This document shows positions 36,293 to 45,400 of a stretch of DNA of 64,000 bases, piece after piece; position 1 is the first letter of the stretch, and each line of letters begins with the position of its first letter. The position numbers were made by a program, and so were the translations under genes. Source of the DNA: Salticus scenicus (Eukaryota > Arthropoda > Arachnida > Araneae > Salticidae); assembly GCA_963930645.1 (NCBI GenBank), contig OZ005653.1:114448259-114512258 (forward strand), written 5' to 3'. The notes below the pieces were generated by a model that did no database searches, had not been told where the DNA came from, and worked only from the letters and a program-made list of their open reading frames with translations.

Positions 36293-37305
36293 TACCCATA
36301 AGTTAGAGAAAGTATTGTTTTTTGGCCAAATTTTCGAAAGTGATTTTTTGTTATATTTACACGTTTTGAGATCCCCTGAATATGAAAATCGTGTTTTTAG
36401 CGGTTGGTCATCTGTGTGTGTGTCTGTCTGTTATCAGCATACCTTAAGAACAAATAACAGCAGATATTCAAACTTGGTATTTTAAATATGTATCATATGG
36501 AGATGCTACGCTAAGCTTTTCATTAAGATGAAACAAATGGTTCGTGTACAGGGACACTCAAGAATATTCAAATACATTACGTCTATGGGGGAAATTGCTG
36601 GTAAGCAGAGTTTAACACCTATAGACTGCACTAAACCAAATGAAATGAATATATATTTTTATATGCATAAAAACATGCCTCATGTAGAATATGGCAGGGA
36701 AATCATTCACTGTTCATTTACAGGGCTACACAAAATAACTAGATTATAATTCGACAATAGCTGAAAATTGATGGAAGTGCATTTTAGGTTGTGCCGTATA
36801 TTATTACTATAGGTTTATATTTAGGTGCACTTTGTGGTTTGTACATATTCTTCAAAAGATATACAGGGTTGCAAATATTTAAGCTATAATATTCTTTTTT
36901 ATTGTTAGTGAAAGTGCTTTACTATAATATTTTACCATGTCCAGGAAAACTGCTCAGGAATGGAAATGAATTCCTGATAGAAATATGATAAATAATGTAT
37001 GTTTTTAAGCTAAATATGCATCGCTTGTTTTTTTGTGTATTTACACGTTTGAGGCTTCCTTATTACCAAAGTCAAGTTTTTAAAAGTTTGATTATTGCCT
37101 GCGTCGAATAATTTCAGGAAACGAATAATTTCATGAGATCACACCTCACACAGAACTTTTTATTATATAAAACTCTTCCGAAGCCTAATTTGAATTATTT
37201 TAACATAGGTTTACAGTACACTTTATGTTACCTCTTAATCTCCAACCTGTATTTATGGTATTAAATTTCAGGGTAAGCGAAAGACGTGTGAGTGGCACAC
37301 CAGAT
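36293..37305 (-). repeat. Near full-length inverted copy of the 8.46-kb repeat family
   Basis: Starts CCCATAAGTTAGAGAAAGTA and ends GGGTAAGCGAAAGACGTGTG. In between, the segments TGTCTGTCTGTTATCAGCAT, TTCGTGTACAGGGACACTCA and ATAGACTGCACTAAACCAAA occur in the inverse order of the array at 9.8-12.2 kb. It contains the central segment that the 688-bp units lack. The 73-codon ORF at 36528 lies inside and is not a gene. Confidence 0.75.
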
Positions 37306-37329
37306 TTTTTGTTGTTAAATTATGCTGAT

Positions 37330-38180
37330 AATATATATATATACAGATCAACCAATAAAAATTTACCTTTCGTATTCAGGAGTCCTCAAAATGTGGTATT
37401 ATACAGAAAAAAAATCGCTCTTCAAAAACTACTTTGTTTACATTATGGGTATGATAAATTAATTTTCCGTTCTGTGTCAGCAGTGTTCTTCGGAAAAAAA
37501 AAAAAATACAGCAAAGCACTTACGCCATTACATTTAATAATAATAATAATAAAAAAATTACCTTAATTTTGGGTAGCCCTGTATATTGTCTATAAACAAT
37601 ATACAAATGACTTTGTGTACGGAAATTTAGTGTTATATGTAAAACAAGTAACATAAATTGAAATACACTTCCAGCAATTCCCAAGTATAGCTCGAATATA
37701 TCAAAATACTCTGGGTAACCCTGTAAATGAATGATGAATGATTGCTATACCACAATCTACATAAAACATGCTTTTATGCGTATAAAAAATCTGTTCTTTT
37801 CATTTTGTTTAGTGCGGTATATACATGTCGCACTGTACATATGAGAAATTTCACTCACAGAGGTAATGTATTTGAAATCTCTTGGGTGACCCCGTAAACA
37901 AACAATTGCCTGATCGCAACGAATACTTTAGTGTAGCACCGCAATATGATACGGATTTAGAATATCGAATTTGGATTTTCTGCTACTATTTCTTTTTGGG
38001 ATATTCTAATAACACAGAAACACACACACACACACACACACAGAGAGAGAAAGAGAGAGAGACCAACAGCATAAAACATGATTTTTGAATTCAGAGGATC
38101 TGAAAACGTGCAAATATAATAAAAGCTAATTTTCGGAAATTTGACTCAAAAACAATTATTTCTCTACACCGTGCATATAA
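37330..38180 (+). repeat. Two partial plus-strand copies of the same family
   Basis: The tail block recurs near 37345-37470 (ACATTATGGGTATGATAAA) and a diverged half-unit runs at about 37780-38180 (TTCATTTTGTTTAGTGCGGT, CACA/GAGA-rich end, ATGATTTTTGAATTCAGAGG). Both face opposite to the copy at 36.3-37.3 kb. Confidence 0.6.
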
Positions 38181-39235
38181 GTAAGAGAATGTATAAAAGA
38201 AAAGAAATAAAAATGAATTTGAAAATTCCCTTTTTGTACATAAATTATTCATAAATTTTATTTGTTAAATTATCAATGAGTATTTTCTTGTGTATTCACA
38301 GAGACGTTACATGTTAAAATAGCCGTCTTTCCCCGAGTGATTTTTTCTTTTTTTCCCTCCAAACGCTGATCAACATGTGCCTTATTACAAAAGCTATAGT
38401 AATTACAATTTCTCACTTTTGATACAACCCTTTAAGATTTGGCGAAAAATGCTAGAATTTTGAATTTGCAATAACTCAGCGAGATTTTGACTTAGAGAGA
38501 TGATTTTTTTTTATTTTGATTGTTAGAGCGAGGAGAATATTTTTCTAAATATAAGTCATATTATAGGAGGAACCGTAATTAAATTTCGTATTTAATATGT
38601 ATACAGCCCCTTGTACAAAAAAATGCCATATCTGAAATCTTCTCTTAATTTGGATTAATTTTGTAATTGGAAGTATGTTTCTATCTTTCTTAGTTTACAA
38701 GATAATCGCTGTAACATCTATTTTGAATCACCCGGTATATATATAAACAAAATGCAAATTTTATAAATGTGACACTATAAAATATAAAGGTTCTTTAAAT
38801 TATTAATTTTTATTCATATTAAATTAACATAACAATATCCCAAGCACTAATAATAAAAATTAAGATATGTTTTTTTAAATATAAAATTTAATTTTTTACA
38901 CATTATTTACACCTAATTAAAATATCGATTTAATTAATAGATTTGCATAGTAACTGAGCAGTTATTACAATGTAATAAATCATAATGTGCTTTGCTTATT
39001 GACCTTTTGAAATGTCGAACATTAATATTATCGGATGTAAAATTAACTAGTGTTTCATACCTCAACAAACTTTTCTTTTTTCACGACTATACTGCGAAAG
39101 ATGCCAGTTGCAACATTTTTATATGTATTTTCCTGAGATCTTAAAATGTGCCAGTTTTGAATTCGCACAGTAATGGACACATTTGAATTTTTTCATAAAA
39201 GAGCATAATAAAAAACAAATATATTGAAATATATA

Positions 39236-39448
39236 CAGTCGGTAACAAAAGTATCCGAACAGTAGCAAAAATTCCTATATAAAAAAGGTAGAGTTAATAT
39301 TATTTTGTTAAATAAATCCTTGCCATATCATCTTCTTAGTCAGTCTGAGAACATGATTCAACAAGGATTTATTTAACAAAGCATTATTAACTCTAGTTTT
39401 TTTATATAGAAATTTTTGCTAGTGTTCGGATACTTTTGTTACCGACTG
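39236..39448. mobile_element. 213-bp palindromic MITE
   Basis: CAGTCGGTAACAAAAGTATC at the left and its complement at the right open arms that pair along almost the whole element. TA precedes the left end; TT follows the right end. The end sequence resembles that of the 20.67-kb MITE (both CAGTCGG), suggesting related mobilising transposases. Confidence 0.85.
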
Positions 39449-39697
39449 TTTATATATATATAAACATGAGTATTTCTAGTTGATTATAGCATTAGTTTTT
39501 CAAAGGTATGCTTCTTTCATTATGGAATTGTAGCTTTTATACACATTTTTGTTATTTTTTTCTTGTTTTATTATTTTTTCTTTCTTTTTTATTTTTTTCT
39601 TAATCTCTATTCTGTATTTTTTTCTAGATCCTATAGTTTGCTTATCCCTCTGACTCGTTTTTTCTTTCTTTCCTTTTAATTTCTGCTCGTACTTTCT

Positions 39698-40173
39698 TCA
39701 TATTTTTTTAATTAATTTTATTATTAATTTTTTTTCTTGTGATAGTTTTACCCCGCTTTCGAAGTGATAATTCTTTGGATAATAACGATTGGATCTCTCT
39801 TTCATCATACTTTTGAAAGTCTCATGTCCCTTTAGATTTCTTAAAAAATACCAGAAGTACCTATGACTGAAATATCTGATTCTGTAGCGTTTAGGTTTCA
39901 AGTATCGCTCAAACTGGTAACCATTGCTTAACGTGGATTTCAAACCACTATGAACATTCATGCCTGCACTAGAGTTGAAACGTGCATTTGAAAACTAAAA
40001 TTTTAAACTTGAGACATCAGCAAAATTTTATTATTCTTTTTGGTCCTTTTCTAATAAATCATATCCACTAGAAGCTTGCATAGAGTTTTCATGTCGTAGT
40101 TCTTGTAACATTTGTAATGAAGTTTTCTTTAATGATTCTTTTTGAGTGTTTTTTTCAGATGTAAATTCTTCGG
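39698..40173 (-). pseudogene. Two protein-like ORF fragments, unidentified
   Basis: On the minus strand 40173-40031 reads EEFTSEKNTQKESLKKTSLQ and continues to a double stop. After about 70 bases a second open stretch (39961-39698 with upstream codons) has KSTLSNGYQFERYLK and RYFSHRYFWYFLRNLKG. Composition is protein-like and unlike the low-complexity frames nearby. An AAAATTTTAG acceptor-like sequence lies between the two. This could be two exons, a decayed gene or a TE remnant. I recognise no family. Confidence 0.25.
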
Positions 40174-40194
40174 TAAATTATAAGAGGGTTAATG

Positions 40195-40400
40195 TATTTG
40201 TCGAGCATTAAGCTCGCAGTCGGAGGTTTGCAGGATCGATACTCGAGTCAAGAAAGGCTGTTGTATATTAATGGTGGCTGGGACATGTAAAGTCCGTCGT
40301 GGCTCCAATGTCCTTCATATTTCATTACAAAAACGTGACCTATAGGGTTTTCAATGTGGGGGTACCATCCTCTCCGCGAATGAGTTTTACCCTATAAATA
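40195..40400 (+). mobile_element. tRNA-derived SINE candidate
   Basis: TGTCGAGCATTAAGCTCGC followed by GTTTGCAGGATCGATACTCG resembles degenerate A and B boxes of a tRNA-like head at suitable spacing. A GC-richer body (GTAAAGTCCGTCGTGGCTCC) follows, and the end grades into TAAATATAAATG. The promoter boxes are imperfect, so the call is tentative. Confidence 0.4.
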
Positions 40401-40586
40401 TAAATGCCAAAATGTTACATAATTGATAAACGAGAAAGAAAAATTAAAAAAAATAAAAAAAATAAGTACCTAAGAAATAAATTTTATATCAGAGTAATGC
40501 TTGTTCAAGTTTCTAAATAACTAAAGTATTAAATACTAACAGTAAATAAATAAATAAATAAATAAATAAATATACATATATATATA
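40401..40586. other. AT-rich spacer before the Helitron
   Basis: Contains (AAAT)n near 40546-40570 and a short (TA)n. The Helitron inserted into this TA tract. Confidence 0.7.
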
Positions 40587-40797
40587 TCTTTATATATATA
40601 TTTCTTTTGTGCGTGTGTATGTCACTGAACTCCTACTAAACGGCTGGACTGAGTTTAATGAAATTTTTTGTGTGTCTTCAGGTGGATTCGAGAATGGTTC
40701 AGATTTACAAATGAAAGTTGTAACTTAATTAGTTCTTTCTTAATTAATTTTTAACCAACTCTTTCAACAACTTTTCCACCTAGATGGCGTGAGTTGT

Positions 40798-41010
40798 CGT
40801 AAACACGATGTCAGAATTTATTTAATGTTGAAATGAAAAATGAATTTTTAACCGTATCTTACGAAGTGTTTAAAATATTTTTTCAAAGTTAATATTTTAG
40901 AATCGTAAACACGATGTCAGAATTTATTTAATGTTGAAATGAAAAATGAATTTTTAACCGTAAGTGTTTAAAATATTTTTTCAACGTTAATATTGTTAAA
41001 ATGTTAAAAT
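40798..41010. repeat. 106-bp tandem duplication in the Helitron leader
   Basis: CGTAAACACGATGTCAGAAT starts at 40798 and again at 40904, each followed by TTGAAATGAAAAATGAATTT and GTGTTTAAAATATTTTTTCA. The second copy lacks a few bases. Confidence 0.85.
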
Positions 41011-41105
41011 TAGTTAAAATGGTATATTCTTTTAAAAAATTCGTCAATATCCGACGGAGTTATTTTATGTTAAAATGAAAAATGAATTTTTAGGAAATTA
41101 TTATT

Positions 41106-41323
41106 TGTGCAGATGGAAAATGTACTAAAAGCTTTCCGAAAAATTTCACGATCACAAATGTTGACGGATATCCAATATATAATCGAAGAAATCCCGATAA
41201 TGTCGGACATTCTTATCATCTATGGCGGCCATCTATGTCAACAACATAGATATTGACATTGATAACCGTTGGGTGGTCCCATATTCGCCTCTGCTGAGCA
41301 AAACATTCAATGCTTATATTAAT
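41106..41323 (+). pseudogene. Helitron protein fragment 1 (before the Rep-helicase linker)
   Basis: From 41106 the frame reads CADGKCTKSFPKNF, then DGYPIYNRRNPDN, to a stop near 41246. After a frameshift, DIDNRWVVPYSPLLSKTFNA runs to the insertion point at 41323. In Helitron proteins 'DGKC.K.FP', 'YP.YRRR' and 'DNRWVVPY.P.L...FNAHIN' occur in this order between the Rep domain and the helicase. The protein continues at 48531 after the insertion. Confidence 0.8.
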
Positions 41324-41365
41324 AGCAAGAAATTCAAATTTCTTCACAAACCATAAATTTTAAAC

Positions 41366-41415
41366 CAGCACAACCGGTTTCGAAAGGACGTAGCCTTTCT
41401 TCATCAGGTGCAAAC
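41366..41415 (-). ncRNA. Hammerhead-ribozyme-like motif (left arm)
   Basis: Minus-strand order: TTTGCAC, CTGATGA, stem GAAAGG/CCTTTC with loop CTACGT, GAAA, CCGG, TT, GTGC. Stem I is GCAC/GTGC, and the base at the expected cleavage position is T, which hammerheads accept. Stem III (ACCGGT) is palindromic, so it could only pair between two molecules. One extra A between CTGATGA and stem II departs from the canonical core. Confidence 0.45.
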
Positions 41416-41748
41416 ACATGCAACTGCCTTGGAGACAAAAGCAAGACTGAAAGCAGGACAAAATCCAGAGGGGGAGGAGCAACACAAACAACCAATAGGA
41501 AGCAACATGCAGGACAGGACCAATCAGAGAGGAACACACGTACACACACACCACAAAATGAGGAGGGAGGAAAGGAGTAAACAATTATTTTTTTTTCAAT
41601 GATATTAAACTAATAAGTAAATTTAATAAAATTTATCCATTAATTATTATTATTTTTATTTAAATTAGAATTATTTTATTATAACTAATATGATGTTATA
41701 AACATAATGAAAGAAATTATTTAATTGAATTAAACAAATTTTTCCAGG

Positions 41749-41753
41749 CTGTA
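41749..41753. other. Target-site duplication CTGTA (left)
   Basis: CTGTA precedes the left LTR and recurs at 48329-48333 after the right LTR. The undisturbed site is seen in the related repeat near 19630. Confidence 0.9.
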
Positions 41754-42193
41754 TGAAAAAATATTATTATATATACTGCGCCATGAAAATTCGTACCATG
41801 AAAATTTGCAGAATCATGTAATCACAAACTCTATAGTTCTAGTGTTCATTTCAGTCATAAAGTCAGTTGGGAGAGCATAAATTCTTTATTAGAAATTAAA
41901 CACACAATAAAAAACTATTTGCAGTATACTTTGAAGAATTCACAATTATAACTTAATTCAGTAATATTTCAGGATAACATTGTTTCTCCATAAAGGAGCC
42001 AAGATCATAATATTTAAATCATAACTTTCATGTTCAAGAGAAAAAATTATACTTCCTGTTTAAGACAGGCCGAGAAACTAAACTAGAAAAAAAGTAACAT
42101 TCTCAAAGAGAGAAAAAACACCTCTCATTTGGCAAAGAGCCAACTACTAGTCGGGGGGGCTGGCGAATCGAAACCAAAAGCTACGTTCAAACA
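41754..42193 (-). repeat. 3' LTR of the BEL/Pao element
   Basis: Minus strand starts TGTTTGAACGTAGC and ends TATTTTTTCA. Compared with the other LTR I see differences near 41912, 41922 and 42168 only. Confidence 0.93.
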
Positions 42194-42215
42194 TGCTCCG
42201 CCCCCATGAACGAAG
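42194..42215 (-). promoter_or_regulatory. Polypurine tract
   Basis: On the minus strand GGGGGCGGAGCA directly precedes the 3' LTR, the position where plus-strand DNA synthesis is primed in LTR elements. Confidence 0.65.
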
Positions 42216-42441
42216 GTTCATAAAAATATTCTACAAGTACAATAACAACATTAGTGTTGTTACAGGTTTTCATTTTCTTGGTCTTCAACTGCAAATAGAT
42301 AAGAAAAAAAAGAGATTAATATACATATGAAACATTGTAACTAGATGATTAACATAAATGGATTAAAAACAGGGACATAAAAAAAAAAATAAAATAAAAA
42401 TAAAATAAAATAAAATAAAAATAAAATAAAAATTTCAAAGT

Positions 42442-45400
42442 TCAAAATGGTAGAGGTGATAGTTTGGCGATCGGACGCTTCAACTCTCCATAAATAGTTT
42501 TCAGTAGAACAACACGAATCTTGCCATCTGCTCCAGGAAATAATTTGATTATGCGTCCTAGTTTCCACTTCAAAGGGGGCTGATTATCATCTTTTATTAA
42601 AACCAAGTCGTCTTTCTTGAAATTTGGTTTATTTATTAACCATTTTGATCGCCTTTGCAAGTCTGATAGGTAATCTGAAGACCATCTGTTCCAGAAACTT
42701 TGAAAAATTTTTTGTAGAAGTTTCCATCTTTCTAGCGGGGTTAGGTTAACTGAAGAATAGTCAGGTTCTGGTATTGAAGTCAAGGCAGTGCCTATGATAA
42801 AATGTCCTGGAGTTAGAGCATTTAAGTCACTTGGATCATTCGAGAGCGCAACAAGAGGTCTGGAGTTCAAGCCCGATTCAATTTGAGTAATTAAAGTAAG
42901 GAACTGTTCATAAGTTAATATTTGTTCGCCAATAGTTCTTTTTAAATGACCCTTCATCTGTTTTATTCCAGCCTCCCAAAGTCCTCCAAAATGAGGGGCC
43001 GATGGGGGATTGAAATTCCATTTGATTGTTTCTTCGGACAAATATCTGTGGATCTTTTCGTCAGAAGAGATCAAGGACATCATTTTTTTCATTTCGTTGT
43101 CGGCACCTACAAAGTTCGTTCCTCTGTCTGAAAACAATTCTTCAGGTTTTCCTCGTCGAGCAACAAACCTCTTCAAGGATGCGAGGAATGTTTCAGAGGT
43201 GAGATCACTGAGTATTTCCAAATGAATTGCTTTTGTGGAAAAACAGATATATAAACAAATATAACTTTTATAAGATCTAACACCTCGGCCCTTACGAGGT
43301 TTGATGAGAAAGGGGCCTGCAAGATCAACCCCGACTTTCGAAAACACTCGCGATGGCACTACACGAGCAGCTGGAAGATCACCCATCAGTTGAGAGGCTA
43401 AGTTCGATGTGGTTCTAAAACACTTCATACAGTTCCGCAGATTCCTTTTCACGGCGTCTCTTGCATTAATTATCCAATATTGTTGTCGCAGGACTGAAAT
43501 TGTTAACTGAGTTCCACTGTGAAGATGTTTTTCATGAAAGTACTTTATAATTAAGTCTGTAATGTGGTGCGTTTTAGGAAGTATCATTTGGTGTTTTTGA
43601 CTCTCAGGTAGGTTTGCGTGTCTTAATCTTCCACCAACACGAAGAATTTCATTTTTGTCTAGAAAAGGATTTAAAGAAAGGAGTTTGTTACTAGCATTCA
43701 GGTTTTTTCCAGATTTTAAAGTCTTTATTTCCGCTCCAAATTCATGTCTTTGAACCAACTTCACAATAATTTTAGTTGCCTCATCAAGTTCTTGTATAGT
43801 TAAAAAGCCAGTATTTCGCGCAGATCGACATTTAGTATTTTTTATAAATCTAAGACACCAGGCTGTAACACGTCTTAATTTAGACCAAGATGAAAACTTA
43901 TATAATAATTCAAATTCATTATTGCCATGAGTTAAAGAGCAAACAGTAGTTTTCCGTTGTTCTCTCAAAATCTCTTCTTCAGGTATTTTGACTTCATTTT
44001 CCGGTAGTGGTGTCGGTAAGTGCTCTTCTTTCAACCAGATTGGTCCCTTTAACCATTCTTCATTCTTCAACAATTCAGTTGCTGTGCAACCACGAGATAG
44101 CACATCAGCGGGATTTTTAACCCCTGGACAAAATCTCCACTGAGATGGGGCTACTAATCGTTGAATTTCACGCACTCTGTTCTCTACAAAGGGCTTCCAG
44201 TTACTAGCACTTCCTTTGACCCAATAAAGGGTAATTTGGGAATCACAGAAGCATAGTATGTTTTTGACGGGAACTGAAAATAGCTGCCCAAGATAATGAG
44301 CTAATCGAGCAGCTGTTAAGGCTCCCATCAATTCAAGTCGAGGCAAAGTAAGTTTTTTGAGAGGAGCTACTCTTGTCTTTGACATAATAAATGAAGTTTC
44401 ACGGGAACAAGGATCACGAAAATAAGCTACTGTACCATATCCCTTCAAACTGGTATCGCAGAAAACACAAATTTGAATAGTTTCAGGAGTTAATTTTTCA
44501 AAATTCGTAAAATATTTTCTAGGCACTTCAAAATTTTCTAAATCCTGTATTTCACGATGCCATTTCTTAAATTTTTGTGTTAAAGCATCAGGTAAAGCAG
44601 AATCCCAATCAACACCCTGCTCCCATAGTTCTTGCATTAGAAATTTAACTCTTATTATAAAAGGGGAAATAAACCCTACAGGGTCATACACCTTTGCTAC
44701 AGTTTGTAAAACAATTCTCTTAGTGATAATTTCATTATCAAACCCTTCTAACAGAGACTGAAAGTCTATTCTTAACGTGTCATTATTAGTTGACCACATT
44801 ATTCCCAATACTTTAGAGATATTTCCCTCATTTATTTCTTCATCAACGTTTATTCCATGTTTTTCCCACAATTTGCTTAATTCGTAAGAGTTACTTTTAA
44901 ATTTCCTTAATGTCATATTGGCATCTTTAAGTATTTTCACAGCACCAGACGATAAAATAAATGCTTCATTTACAGAATTAGCGCCATGAAAGAGATCATC
45001 AACATATAAGGAAGTATCAAGCATATTTACGACTTTCTCAAACAAGTTTTTATAGCCCTTTATGTGATGTTTAATGGTAGCTGAGAGCAAAAAGGGTGAT
45101 GTTGTAACACCAAAAGTTACACGAGTCATGCGGAAAACCTTTAATAGAGGATTTTTACTATTTATATCCTCAAACCATAGAAATCTCAAAAAGTTTCTAT
45201 CATTTTCTGCAACCTGTATTTGCAGAAAAGCTTTTTCAATGTCACAAACAAAGGCAATTTTATGAAGGCGGAATTTTAAAATAATATCCAAAATATTAGG
45301 ATTTAAATTGGGGCCTGCAAATAAACATTCATTTAAAGATTTTGCTTCCTTTTCTTTGGAAGAAGCATCAAACACTATTCTGACCTTTGTAGTGGACTTA

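Larger units (their letters stand above)
34485..38735. mobile_element. Element with about 285-bp terminal inverted repeats
   Basis: CCGGGTGATTCAAAATAGAT at 34485 and its complement ending at 38735 open inverted arms. They match with substitutions to about 34770 and 38450, including CTCTAAGTCAAAATCTCG. Each end is flanked by TA. No transposase is found between the arms; the inside is filled with copies of the unclassified repeat also seen at 8.46-12.84 kb. It could be one non-autonomous DNA transposon that captured repeats, or two independent copies in opposite orientation. Confidence 0.6.
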
